64,000 bases of DNA from NCBI GenBank assembly GCA_964606325.1, contig CAZSGE010000004.1, positions 73,015-137,014 of the forward strand, given 5' to 3'. How positions within the stretch are numbered: position 1 is the stretch's first letter; the number at the start of each line of letters is the position of its first letter. The notes beneath the pieces were generated by a model, which did no database searches, was not told the DNA's origin, and saw only the letters and a list, made by a program, of their open reading frames with translations. The DNA is from Berkiella sp964606325 (GTDB lineage: Bacteria; Pseudomonadota; Gammaproteobacteria; Berkiellales; Berkiellaceae). Below, in pieces: positions 1 to 8,402 of the stretch. The position numbers and the translations under genes are program-made.

Positions 1-81
1 GGGGCGCAGCCAAAAAATCATCGGTACTTTGGCAAAGCCAAACAACCAAAGTTGCAGTGTTCTTTTCCATAAGGTTTTCAT
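1..81 (-). CDS. Partial N-terminus, possible DUF4442/thioesterase-like protein
   Basis: An ATG at 79-81 read on the minus strand is preceded by a strong AAGGAGG Shine-Dalgarno about 6 nt away. It opens a reading frame that runs off the left edge of the window. The 27 visible residues are basic and hydrophobic (start MKTLWKRTL, later FGFAKVPMIFWLRP). The 'K-[VI]-P-[ML]-I-F-x-x-R-P' pattern resembles the start of DUF4442 thioesterase-fold proteins, but too little is visible to be sure. It is transcribed divergently from the dehydrogenase gene to its right, with about 45-65 nt between the starts. Confidence 0.55.
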   Translation of the reverse strand, partial: MKTLWKRTLQLWLFGFAKVPMIFWLRP

Positions 82-146
82 CTTTACCCTCCTTGCGTGT
101 ATAGATATACTCTTTTTATTTAAGAGTGCAAGCGTTAAACACACCT

Positions 147-965
147 ATGCAAAAATCTGACAAAAGCTTCAAAGATAAAGTTATTCTCATTACCGGTGCT
201 TCTTCTGGCTTGGGCGAGGCATTAGCTAAAGTGTTCGCAAAAGAGCAAGCGAGGCTTGCACTACTCGCAAGACGAGCTGATCGCTTGCAAGCACTGGTAA
301 ATGACTGTCAGCAGTTAAAAGCAACAGCGCTGGCAATCACTTGTGATGTGACTAAAGATGAAGATCTCCCGCATGCAGTGATGCAAACTCATCAACAATT
401 GGGCCCCATTGATGTGGTTGTAGCAAACGCAGGATTTGGAGTAGTAGAATATGCAGAGAATTTAACCTTAGATGATTACAAACGCCAATTTGAAACTAAC
501 GTTTTTGGCGTGCTACGCACCATCTATGCCACATTAGATGATCTTAAAAAAACTAAAGGTCGCATTGTGATTGTCGGTAGCGCACTTGGTCATATTGCTA
601 TACCCGAATATACGGCATATACCATGAGTAAATTTGCCGTAACCGCCCTGGCACAAACTTTATATCAAGAGCTAGGCCGTTATGGCATTAGCGTTACCTT
701 AATTAGCCCAGGCTATGTGACAACAGAATTTCGCAATATCAACAATGAAGGTGTATTTAAGGAAAATAACAGAGAACCTGCGCCTGCTGGCTTAAGCATG
801 CCAGTAGATAAAGCGGCTAAAATTATTTTCAAAGCGATCCGTAACCGGGAGCGTGAACGAATTTTCACTTTGCCTGGCAGAATGGGGGTTTTATTGAACC
901 GACTATTTCCCAGTTTAATTCCGTGGTTTTATAGAAATCAAATTATTAGTAGATTCAAAAAATAA
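147..965 (+). CDS. Short-chain dehydrogenase/reductase
   Basis: A classical SDR with a Rossmann fold that uses NAD(P)H to oxidise or reduce a carbonyl or alcohol. Counting from the upstream GTG at 126, the cofactor motif TGASSGLG is at residues 23-30, NAG at 101-103, catalytic Ser at 152 and YxxxK at 165-169, so the site is complete. The C-terminal tail (about 250-279) is hydrophobic then basic, as in membrane-associated SDRs acting on lipids; that role is inference. Neither the GTG (126) nor the ATG (147) has a good ribosome site; I prefer the ATG because family members start close to the first strand. A methyltransferase follows after 2 nt, so the two are probably co-transcribed. Confidence 0.9.
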   Translation: MQKSDKSFKDKVILITGASSGLGEALAKVFAKEQARLALLARRADRLQALVNDCQQLKATALAITCDVTKDEDLPHAVMQTHQQLGPIDVVVANAGFGVVEYAENLTLDDYKRQFETNVFGVLRTIYATLDDLKKTKGRIVIVGSALGHIAIPEYTAYTMSKFAVTALAQTLYQELGRYGISVTLISPGYVTTEFRNINNEGVFKENNREPAPAGLSMPVDKAAKIIFKAIRNRERERIFTLPGRMGVLLNRLFPSLIPWFYRNQIISRFKK

Positions 966-967
966 TC

Positions 968-1771
968 ATGAACAAATACGCTTTCCCTACAGGTCAGGCT
1001 GATGCCGACAGACTCGATATTCAACATGCTTGTTATAGCAAGGCTAGCTTCACAGCGCTTAGAGAGCTTAATCTTGCCTATGGTCAAACAGTGGTTGATG
1101 CGGGATGTGGCTCTGGCATCATGACACAATGGTTATCGCACCAAGTGGGTCCTAAAGGAAAAGTGTTTGCCATTGATAATGATCCTGCGCAGTTAGCTTT
1201 GTGTAAAGAACGTGCACAAAAATATGGCTTAGATAACATTGAATTTGTGTGTTTTGATTTTGAAAAGGAACTTCACGAAACAATTGATGCTGATATCACC
1301 TATTGCAAGTTTGTGATTCATCATCTGCACAATAAAGAAATGGGTTTAAAGAATCTCGCACAACTTACCAAAAAAGGCGGTCATCTGTTGGTGGTTGAGC
1401 CTATCAATGCTATTCATTGGGTGGCGCCACATAATGATTTTTACTATCGATTATTTGGTTATTATCTTCAATATGCTAAACATAAATCCATCGCAGCGAA
1501 TTTTGGTTTAGATATTTTTAATTTTTCACAACAAACTAAATTATTTTCTAGAGTAACCAATGAAGGCTTTCAACCTATCACCAATGATCCCACTTTAAAA
1601 TCTTACTTGTTTAAAGGCTGGGAACATATTAAAAGTGAATTGATTCATCTTGATTTAATTTCCGCGAAAGAAACCCAGCAAGTGACTGATGAATTACTCA
1701 AAATTATCCAAAGCCCCGCTTTTACCTTTGGCTTGCCGCTCATCACGCTGTTGCAGTCAACTGTTCATTAA
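968..1771 (+). CDS. Class I SAM-dependent methyltransferase
   Basis: A 267-residue protein with a Rossmann-type SAM domain. Motif I (VVDAGCGSG) is at residues 42-50, the acidic end of strand 2 (AIDND) at 68-72, and a hydrophobic strand-4 region (ADITYCKFVIHH) near 112-123, as in the Methyltransf_11/25 families. The substrate cannot be read from sequence. The C-terminal third (from about residue 150) has no recognisable domain and may bind substrate. The gene starts 2 nt after the SDR stop, so translation is probably coupled; a paired oxidoreductase and methyltransferase suggests a small-molecule or lipid modification step. Confidence 0.85.
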   Translation: MNKYAFPTGQADADRLDIQHACYSKASFTALRELNLAYGQTVVDAGCGSGIMTQWLSHQVGPKGKVFAIDNDPAQLALCKERAQKYGLDNIEFVCFDFEKELHETIDADITYCKFVIHHLHNKEMGLKNLAQLTKKGGHLLVVEPINAIHWVAPHNDFYYRLFGYYLQYAKHKSIAANFGLDIFNFSQQTKLFSRVTNEGFQPITNDPTLKSYLFKGWEHIKSELIHLDLISAKETQQVTDELLKIIQSPAFTFGLPLITLLQSTVH

Positions 1772-1778
1772 ATGGTGA

Positions 1779-1810
1779 TTCTTTGTCTGCGTAATACCGC
1801 AGACAAAGAA
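1779..1810. terminator. Hairpin between convergent genes
   Basis: A perfect 13-bp inverted repeat: arm TTCTTTGTCTGCG at 1779-1791, a 6-nt loop, and the matching arm at 1798-1810. It starts 7 nt after the methyltransferase stop and ends 12 nt before the stop of the convergent gene. Neither side has a clear run of T, so it may act as a bidirectional stop or 3' stabiliser rather than a textbook intrinsic terminator. Confidence 0.55.
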
Positions 1811-1822
1811 ATCTTCAAGCTC

Positions 1823-2311
1823 TTATTTCTTACGTATAACAGTTCTAACGGCACTTGATGAAGGCTGTGGCACAACATGTGTGGGTGCTGCTACTTGTCT
1901 TAAAGGCGGCTGATTCGCGTGATGAATTGCTGCTGCTGGCAACATCGGCGCTGCATGTGGATGCGGATTTCCGATGAGTGTGCGCGTATGTTTTACTTTG
2001 TGTTTAGGCTTATGTATACCCACGGGGCCTTGCAATCCAACAGGGGCATGAATGGGACGATGAGCCGCAGGATGTCCATGAATCACTCTATGCATACCAT
2101 GAATCACTGGCGCAGGCTGTGGTAAAAGCACAACGGGTGTCGGTAAAGATGGCATAACAGGCAAATTATTTTGAGCCGCGGCAAGTGTTTGAGAAATAAC
2201 AGCAGCAGTTGACGCTGAAACTGGGCCGTTTGTTTGAACTTGAACAACGGTTTGGCCGGGTGTTTTTGTTGTGGTAATAACCGCTTTTGGTTGGGGACCG
2301 TAATGTGACAT
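1823..2311 (-). CDS. His/Pro-rich low-complexity protein, unknown
   Basis: I do not recognise this gene. From the ATG at 2311, which has GGAG about 8 nt upstream, it encodes 162 residues rich in Pro, His, Val and Ala. There are repeated H-x-x-H and P-x-P stretches (HGMHRVIHGHPAAHRPIHAP region), a basic linker KPKHKVKHTR and a C-terminus ending in RTVIRKK. No signal peptide or membrane segment is evident. The in-frame extension back to 2359 has no ribosome site. The composition suggests a disordered, possibly metal- or nucleic-acid-binding protein; that is inference. It faces away from fabV. Confidence 0.7.
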   Translation of the reverse strand: MSHYGPQPKAVITTTKTPGQTVVQVQTNGPVSASTAAVISQTLAAAQNNLPVMPSLPTPVVLLPQPAPVIHGMHRVIHGHPAAHRPIHAPVGLQGPVGIHKPKHKVKHTRTLIGNPHPHAAPMLPAAAIHHANQPPLRQVAAPTHVVPQPSSSAVRTVIRKK

Positions 2312-2536
2312 CTCTTTTCTCCAAATGTTTTTATTTTTAACCCAAGCGCAAGTTAACAATTACCATTTCACATCAGCAACACAAAACCCCCTATTTAGGA
2401 CGAGTGGTAGAAGCGAAAAGATGAAAAGCGATTGCAAAAAATAGAAAGCTAATCAACTTATGACAAATTAATGCATTCAGTTTTAGGGCCAAAGCCGTTA
2501 GAATTGAGCTCTTTAATTTTGTTACCTGGAGAAAAC

Positions 2537-3748
2537 ATGATCATCCAACCTAAAATTCGCGGCTTTATCTGCACCACCGCTCACCCGCAAGGTTGCGCTC
2601 TGCATATTCAGGAACAAATTAATTATGCCAAACAACACCTGCAATTAAACAACGGTCCTAAAAAAGTACTGATCATTGGCGCCTCAACCGGCTATGGTTT
2701 GGCCAGCCGCATTGCGGCTGCCTTTGGCGCTAAAGCACAAACCATTGGCGTGTTTTTTGAAAAAGGCGCAGACGGTAAACGCACAGCTTCTACAGGCTGG
2801 TACAATAGCGCGGCTTTTGAACAACAAGCGCACAAAGATGGCCTGTATGCAAAAAGTATTAACGGCGATGCTTACTCTGATGACATTAAAACCAAAACCA
2901 TTGAATTAATTCAACAAGATTGGGGTGGGGAAGTTGATTTAGTCATTTATAGTCTTGCCTCACCCAGACGCATACATCCTAAAACCGGCAAAGTCTATAA
3001 CTCTGTGTTAAAGCCTATTGGTAAGCCCTACGCTAGTAAAACCGTTGATGTGATGGCCGGCACGGTGAGCGAAATTACGATCAATCCTGCCAGTGATGAA
3101 GAAATCGAAGATACTATTGCTGTGATGGGTGGTGAAGATTGGGAAATGTGGATTGATGCGCTAGCAAATGCCAACTGTTTGAACAAAGGTGTTAAAACGA
3201 TTGCATACTCTTATATTGGGCCAGAGCTGACTTACCCAATCTATAGAGAAGGTGCCATTGGCCAAGCCAAAGCCCATTTAGAAAGCACAGCGAAAACACT
3301 GACTAAAAAACTAAACTCTTTAAATGGCGAAGCTTATGTCTCAGTGAACAAAGCACTGGTAACCCAAGCAAGTGCAGCAATTCCCGTGGTACCTCTATAC
3401 ATTTCATTGCTCTATAAAATCATGAAAGCTAAAAACTTGCATGAAGGTTGTATCGAGCAAATTTGCAGGCTTTATCGCGATCGTTTATATGCCAACAGTC
3501 AGGTTATTGTCGATGAAAAAGGTCTGATTCGATTGGATGATTGGGAAATGAAACCAGAAGTTCAATCTGAGGTTTCAAACTTGTGGAACACCATCACGAC
3601 TGAAAATCTAGAAGCAATGACTGATATTCAAGGCTATCGTCATGAATTTCATAAACTGTTCGGTTTTGAGTTCAAAGGAATAGACTACGATAAAGACATC
3701 GATGCTGATGTAAAAATACCGTCCTTGGCATCAGTCGAAGTAGTTTAG
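2537..3748 (+). CDS. fabV: Trans-2-enoyl-[ACP/CoA] reductase FabV
   Basis: NADH-dependent enoyl reductase for the last step of each fatty-acid elongation cycle; FabV enzymes are naturally insensitive to triclosan. From the ATG at 2537 (GGAG 6 nt upstream; the family start is MII-P-IRGFICTT) it is 403 aa, close to the usual 395-402. The cofactor loop GASTGYGLASR is at 48-58 and the FabV signature Y-x8-K is at Tyr236/Lys245. An upstream in-frame ATG at 2471 would add 22 residues absent from the family. Its stop overlaps the stop of the convergent ankyrin-type gene by 4 nt, leaving no room for a terminator. Confidence 0.97.
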   Translation: MIIQPKIRGFICTTAHPQGCALHIQEQINYAKQHLQLNNGPKKVLIIGASTGYGLASRIAAAFGAKAQTIGVFFEKGADGKRTASTGWYNSAAFEQQAHKDGLYAKSINGDAYSDDIKTKTIELIQQDWGGEVDLVIYSLASPRRIHPKTGKVYNSVLKPIGKPYASKTVDVMAGTVSEITINPASDEEIEDTIAVMGGEDWEMWIDALANANCLNKGVKTIAYSYIGPELTYPIYREGAIGQAKAHLESTAKTLTKKLNSLNGEAYVSVNKALVTQASAAIPVVPLYISLLYKIMKAKNLHEGCIEQICRLYRDRLYANSQVIVDEKGLIRLDDWEMKPEVQSEVSNLWNTITTENLEAMTDIQGYRHEFHKLFGFEFKGIDYDKDIDADVKIPSLASVEVV

Positions 3749-5709
3749 GCTTTAAAGAAAGTCTTTAACTTTTCATTTTTCTTGATAGGTGAATCGGCTG
3801 GTAACCCTTCATAGATGGTGCGAGCCGATTTTCCATCTTCACTTTTAAGATCTGCTTTCGCTTCTTTCTTCAATAACATCAAAGCACGCTTTGGTTGCTG
3901 ATGGGTTAAACTTAATTGTAAAGGCGTGTATTGTCTCTTTGGATCGAATTGGTCTATCGAGCCAGACATAAATGGATGCTCAAGCAGAAACTCAAATTCG
4001 CTCAATGTGCAAAAACCTGCAGCGGCGCGACGAAGTAATTTTCCATCTTGCTCTTGCGCTTGAATCGCCACATCGTCTGGTTTTTTATTAATAACTTTGA
4101 CAGGTGTTAACTTAACCTCTTTCTTTTGATTGCTTTTTTTAGCACTTGCTTTGTTTTTAGGCGCCGCTTTTGTTTTACTCAGTTTTAAGCTCTCTAGCTC
4201 TTTGACAAGCAGTTCGAGGTCCTGAGCTTCTTTTTCGCAATCAAGCTCATCATTTAAAATTCTATTCATCATTTCCATATAGCTTGGCGATTCGCTAGTG
4301 TTTTCTAAATGAGATTTTGCGCGATGAAAGGCATACTCAGCATAAAAACGATAATTACCTTCGAAAAGATCACTCATCACCAAGTTATATTTTCGCATAT
4401 AAAAATTAAAACGTTTCTTGGCATCTGCAGGATCTGGCTGTCTTTTAAGAAAATGCGCTTTGATAGATTCATGATCTGGCGCTAAAAGTAATGCTTTGTC
4501 GCCTAATGCACCGACATCAAACCAATTGACTTGTTTTAAGGTTGGAAACGCTTTTGTTTCTTGCTCAAAAGCATCATAAAAAATCGGTTGTGTCGTTTTA
4601 AACGCTTTATCATTTACTTGACTGACAGCAACAGATCTTAAGATGCCACTAAACAAATATGCATAAAAAGCACTACCATGGGCTGATGATAGCATATTTG
4701 CTTGGCAGGCATGCAAGTCATACTGCATGGAAGCAGCATCTAAAGATGATCTTAAGGCAGCAAGAAAGTAGTATTGGGATATCCGATTACCAGGGCTAAC
4801 GTTAACCAATTCTAGTTTATCTGTTGTTGTGTTATATCTTGCGCTTAATAATTCAACCGGCCCAAAATCATGGTTCACATAAAATAAAAAATGATGTTCT
4901 GTTGTTACTCTCGTGTTAATGATTTTTTCTAGTTGAGTCTTTAATAAAACAAAAGTATCTAAATCAATCTGAAAAAGCATATTTGAATCATGCCGATGGA
5001 TGACAGCCATTTCACATGGCACACCAAACTGTTTTGCTCTTAAGTTTTTGCGCTCGATCAATTGCTTTAATTCACTGGGCAACAAGATGAGTTCAGGATG
5101 GGCAACCAATTGCGATTGGTTGAGTGGTTTCGCTTTTAGTTGCGATAAGCTCTGGACTAATCTAAGACGAAGATCATGCCAAAAATCACTGCCTAACTCA
5201 GGCAAATTGACCGATTCGAAAATAGTCATCCAATCAATACTTTTATCAATATACTGTTGTTTTAAATGATGGCTTTCAGTATTTTGAAGCGTTACCGCTG
5301 CGTTATAACCATATAACGTCGCCATTAACATTAAGAAGCCCATAGATTGATGATAGGCTTTTTCATTAAGCCCCATCAATGGCGCTCTATTTACCATAAA
5401 AAAGGTTACTAGCTCCGAAACCAGTGTACAACCTGTAACCTGGCGTGAATGGTTATCTTTTAATGCGTCAGGTTTGGATGCTTTTGAGCGATGTTTTGAC
5501 GATTTTTCTAACTTAGAGATTGTCACTTCTATTTCGCTAGGATTAATTAAAATAGTTAATCCTGATATAACTTTAATATTAAAAATAGCCGTTTCTACTG
5601 TCAGGCCGCTCGAAAAAGGTATCTTTCCAAACGTTTGAGTAATGATATTTAAATTCTGGACAAAATCTTTTATTTGCTCAGGTCTCAACGTTATTGGCGC
5701 ATTTAACAT
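3745..5709 (-). CDS. Large orphan protein with C-terminal ankyrin-like region; possible degenerate YopJ-like core
   Basis: A 654-residue soluble protein I cannot name. Residues about 555-640 look like one to two ankyrin-type helix pairs (LLRRAAAGF, TPLQLSLTHQQPKRALMLLKK). A Lys/Ala-rich linker occupies about 505-545. Residues 270-360 contain strands (HHFLFYVN, KLELVNVSPGN) followed by LSSAHGSAFYAYLFSGI at about 340-356, which resembles the active-site helix of YopJ-family acetyltransferases with His344 where the catalytic Cys should be; this is tentative. It has its own divergent promoter region (5710-5911). The ankyrin-type end and lack of housekeeping homology suggest a host-directed effector, by inference. 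Confidence 0.8.
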   Translation of the reverse strand: MLNAPITLRPEQIKDFVQNLNIITQTFGKIPFSSGLTVETAIFNIKVISGLTILINPSEIEVTISKLEKSSKHRSKASKPDALKDNHSRQVTGCTLVSELVTFFMVNRAPLMGLNEKAYHQSMGFLMLMATLYGYNAAVTLQNTESHHLKQQYIDKSIDWMTIFESVNLPELGSDFWHDLRLRLVQSLSQLKAKPLNQSQLVAHPELILLPSELKQLIERKNLRAKQFGVPCEMAVIHRHDSNMLFQIDLDTFVLLKTQLEKIINTRVTTEHHFLFYVNHDFGPVELLSARYNTTTDKLELVNVSPGNRISQYYFLAALRSSLDAASMQYDLHACQANMLSSAHGSAFYAYLFSGILRSVAVSQVNDKAFKTTQPIFYDAFEQETKAFPTLKQVNWFDVGALGDKALLLAPDHESIKAHFLKRQPDPADAKKRFNFYMRKYNLVMSDLFEGNYRFYAEYAFHRAKSHLENTSESPSYMEMMNRILNDELDCEKEAQDLELLVKELESLKLSKTKAAPKNKASAKKSNQKKEVKLTPVKVINKKPDDVAIQAQEQDGKLLRRAAAGFCTLSEFEFLLEHPFMSGSIDQFDPKRQYTPLQLSLTHQQPKRALMLLKKEAKADLKSEDGKSARTIYEGLPADSPIKKNEKLKTFFKA

Positions 5710-5911
5710 GGTATATTTCTTGATAATGGAATGAAGTCGGCAAAATATCTTAGTTAGACTTTAAAAACAATTCATGAGATAACCAATAAAACACCAAAAA
5801 TTTGTCAACCACCCAACCTAAATATGCGTCCTGAGAAGCTAGTAAATTAGCTAGCATCAGTTCTCTTTCTCTGGCAAAATGCCAGGCAAACATTAAAATC
5901 TAAGGTCTACT

Positions 5912-6898
5912 ATGCAGCAAGGTTCTATCTCACTTTCACCCCAAGAAAGCCATGATCAAACTCAGATTGCCTTTACTGTTATCATGGCGGCAAGCGCCAT
6001 GGTACTAAGTGCAGCGCTTCCTCTGATGACTTATCTTCTGTTAGCACTAGGTGCAATCAACTTATATCGTTCAATGAAGCTGTGGACGGAGGATGCCAAT
6101 CTTGCACAACCGCCCACTGTCGAGGCGCTCGATCCGCCCTCAAAAATGATTTTGGGTGGCGCAGTTGGGTTGCTTGGGATATTCATTGTGCAATTAAATC
6201 CACTATCACAAGTAATTATCTGTACTTTTTTTGCTGGTGGATTAGCGGCTTTTTTTGTCCATGAATGTATTTATACATCTCAAAAAGCCTTAGATGCAGC
6301 CCTTCGAACTGCTGCCGAAAAAGGCGAACTTGAAAACGTTAACGCACTATTAAACAAACACGCCTCCCCCTTTGCCAAAGATAAACAAGGCAATAATGCA
6401 TTTTATTATGCGCAAAAAAATCGGCATGCAGATGTGCTCAGAACACTGGATGAGCAAGCTTTAAAAAAACCTCTTTCACTCAAAGGCGTATTAGCGACCG
6501 TAAAAGAATTTGTTAACGATGATGTCGCGCAAAAATGGCACCACCTTTACCATAGTATTAAAAATTGCATTCTTATTAATTCTAGAGAGCACCGCGCGCA
6601 ATGCTATGAAGCGCTTAACGCGCTCTTTTATGCCCATGGCGCTCCGTTACAAACTTTTATCAATACAGGCGTTCTGTATATAAGAGAACAGCTCAATAAC
6701 GCCCATCCAAAAGTACAACCTGTTGTTATGATTAATGCTGCGAAGGGAACACCGTCTACCCCAGCTCAAGCAGCATCACTACAATTTAGTCAGCCCAAAA
6801 GACGGTCGAAAAGAACAAATACCGCTCAAAGTGAGCCTGCACGAGAATCAACCGTTGCTGCCAGATTAAGAGAGAGAAAAACAAAATCTAACCGATAA
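5912..6898 (+). CDS. Membrane-anchored ankyrin-repeat-like protein
   Basis: A 328-residue protein with two hydrophobic segments near the N-terminus: about residues 20-47 (IAFTVIMAASAMVLSAALPL start) and a long one at about 78-112 (ILGGAVGLLGIFIVQL onward) that may span as a hairpin. One ankyrin-like unit follows at about 128-180 (LRTAAEKGELENVNALLNKH), then a C-terminal basic tail (PKRRSKRTN; RLRERKTKSNR). AAGG lies 6-7 nt before the ATG. Bacterial proteins of this shape are often exported effectors or inner-membrane scaffolds in intracellular species. Specific function unknown. Confidence 0.8.
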   Translation: MQQGSISLSPQESHDQTQIAFTVIMAASAMVLSAALPLMTYLLLALGAINLYRSMKLWTEDANLAQPPTVEALDPPSKMILGGAVGLLGIFIVQLNPLSQVIICTFFAGGLAAFFVHECIYTSQKALDAALRTAAEKGELENVNALLNKHASPFAKDKQGNNAFYYAQKNRHADVLRTLDEQALKKPLSLKGVLATVKEFVNDDVAQKWHHLYHSIKNCILINSREHRAQCYEALNALFYAHGAPLQTFINTGVLYIREQLNNAHPKVQPVVMINAAKGTPSTPAQAASLQFSQPKRRSKRTNTAQSEPARESTVAARLRERKTKSNR

Positions 6899-6982
6899 TT
6901 GGCGTCGTTTAAAGCACTGATTGGGCTACTTTAAAAAGAGAATAATAAGGTAAAATGGGCACATCGATAAGGAATGTAAAAC

Positions 6983-7393
6983 ATGACTGTCCCTGTGCAA
7001 AATAGCGCTAAAATTATCCATTTCCCTGTACGGGGTGTTTTTAAAACCCCACACAAATGGGGCAGACGCCATTTTAGCCATCATGCGGATTTTAGCTTTG
7101 AGCAAGTAAAAGCCTTTCTTGCAAATCTCTTGCAAAATAACGTACCGGCAGTTGAACAAATATTGAACGAACATGGCAGTGAATTAGCCACAGTTTATGG
7201 AAATTACTTTAATTTACCCCTTCTCATTGCTGCAAAGCATGATAATGTCACGCTGGTGAATTTATTATTAGAAAATGGCGCTTGTCCGTATATGGCAAAG
7301 CATGATGTGCGGTTTAAATATCTGAATGCAAAAATGCAAAGCTATCTCAAAGCTATCACACGGTTTAAACAAGATATTTTTATAAAGATTTAA
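6983..7393 (+). CDS. Small ankyrin-like protein
   Basis: A 136-residue soluble protein with an AGGA ribosome site about 8 nt before the ATG. The second half has the ankyrin pattern: PAVEQILNEHGSEL, then PLLIAAKHDNVTLVNLLLENGA at about 82-103. The N-terminus is basic (HKWGRRHF). It follows the membrane-anchored ankyrin gene by 84 nt on the same strand and may share its transcript. Probably a protein-protein interaction module; partner unknown. Confidence 0.75.
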   Translation: MTVPVQNSAKIIHFPVRGVFKTPHKWGRRHFSHHADFSFEQVKAFLANLLQNNVPAVEQILNEHGSELATVYGNYFNLPLLIAAKHDNVTLVNLLLENGACPYMAKHDVRFKYLNAKMQSYLKAITRFKQDIFIKI

Positions 7394-7433
7394 TTTGGGC
7401 TCAACGAAAACTTGGGGATTTTCATCTTTTCTT

Positions 7434-7452
7434 GGTTGGCGATTTGCCAACC
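7434..7452. repeat. Perfect 7-bp hairpin between convergent genes
   Basis: GGTTGGC-gattt-GCCAACC between the ankyrin-like gene and the end of nusB. No T-run follows on either strand, so termination is only possible, not shown. Confidence 0.5.
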
Positions 7453-7465
7453 ATAGATAATCTTA

Positions 7466-7930
7466 TTAAGAGCCAGCAAACTCTTTCATACGCAGTGTTG
7501 CAGCAGCTCTGTCTAATACACCATTAATAAATTTATGACTATCTTGAGCGCCAAATTGCTTGGCCAATAAAATAGCCTCATTGATAATCACTTTATAAGG
7601 GATTTCTAGACGAACTTTAAGTTCATATATAGCGATCCATAAAATAGCATGCTCTATCGCGTGCACCTCTTCAATCGGTCTATCTAAGTGCGGCAAAATG
7701 AGCTCATCAAGAACACTTTTTTGCTCACTGATTTGCGTTAAAAGTTCATGCACATAATCTTTATCAAAGGTAAATTTAATTGTTTCAGAATGCTCAGAAA
7801 CATCTTGAAAGGTGCCATCATGCAAATCTATTTCGATTTTACCAATAGACACCCCTGAAAGTTGCCACGCGTATAAACCCTGCAAAGCAGCCCATCTTGC
7901 GCCATGGCGACCGTGTACTTTTTTAGTCAT
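7466..7930 (-). CDS. nusB: Transcription antitermination factor NusB
   Basis: All-helical RNA-binding factor that pairs with S10 (NusE) on boxA to antiterminate rRNA transcription. The 154-residue length and the patterns R-x-x-A-x-x-x-L-Y-A-W near the start and E-x-x-Y-K-V-I-I-N-E-A-I-x-L-A-K-x-F-G near 115-133 are diagnostic. It is the last gene of the glyA-nrdR-rib-nusB series and overlaps ribH by 8 nt, so translation is probably coupled. Confidence 0.95.
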   Translation of the reverse strand: MTKKVHGRHGARWAALQGLYAWQLSGVSIGKIEIDLHDGTFQDVSEHSETIKFTFDKDYVHELLTQISEQKSVLDELILPHLDRPIEEVHAIEHAILWIAIYELKVRLEIPYKVIINEAILLAKQFGAQDSHKFINGVLDRAAATLRMKEFAGS

Positions 7931-8402
7931 TGATTTTGCCTAACAAATTAATCATTTCAAGTAATCCAATAGCGGCCTCAGAGCCTTTATTGCCAGCAGT
8001 TGAACCCGCTCTAGCAATCGCTTGTTCAATATTATGTGTCGCTAATACACCAAAGGTCATTGGAATATTTGTTGCAAGCTGCGCTTGCATAATGCCGCTT
8101 GCGCAAGGGCCAGCCACATAATCAAAGTGGGAAGTCTCGCCACGAATCACAACACCTAAGGTCACAATGCCCGCAAAGCGATTGGTTTTAGCAATATGCT
8201 GACAAGCGATAGGAATTTCATAAGCGCCAGGCACTCTAAAAACTTCAATCTTGTCATTTTTTATGCCATGTCGAACTAAAGCATCAATGGCACCACTGAC
8301 TAATCTATCGACAATGAATTCATTGAAACGTGAAGCCACAATCGCGATGGTTTTGCTGGGTGCTGTAAAATCACCACTTATTTCACGCAATTTCAATTCC
8401 AT
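7923..8402 (-). CDS. ribH: 6,7-dimethyl-8-ribityllumazine synthase
   Basis: Condenses the ribityl-uracil intermediate with 3,4-dihydroxy-2-butanone-4-phosphate to form lumazine, the penultimate riboflavin step. 159 aa from the ATG at 8402, which has GAGAGG upstream. ASRFNEFIVDRLVSGA, VPGAYEIP and VTLGVVIRGETSHFDYV (with the catalytic His) are family landmarks. The longer in-frame start at 8450 lies deep inside ribB and is not used by homologues. The true start overlaps the end of ribB by 20 nt. Confidence 0.95.
   Translation of the reverse strand: MELKLREISGDFTAPSKTIAIVASRFNEFIVDRLVSGAIDALVRHGIKNDKIEVFRVPGAYEIPIACQHIAKTNRFAGIVTLGVVIRGETSHFDYVAGPCASGIMQAQLATNIPMTFGVLATHNIEQAIARAGSTAGNKGSEAAIGLLEMINLLGKIND

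Noticed and set aside
7434..7452. Intrinsic terminator of nusB
   Set aside because: The stem is perfect but lacks a T-run on either strand; listed only as a hairpin.
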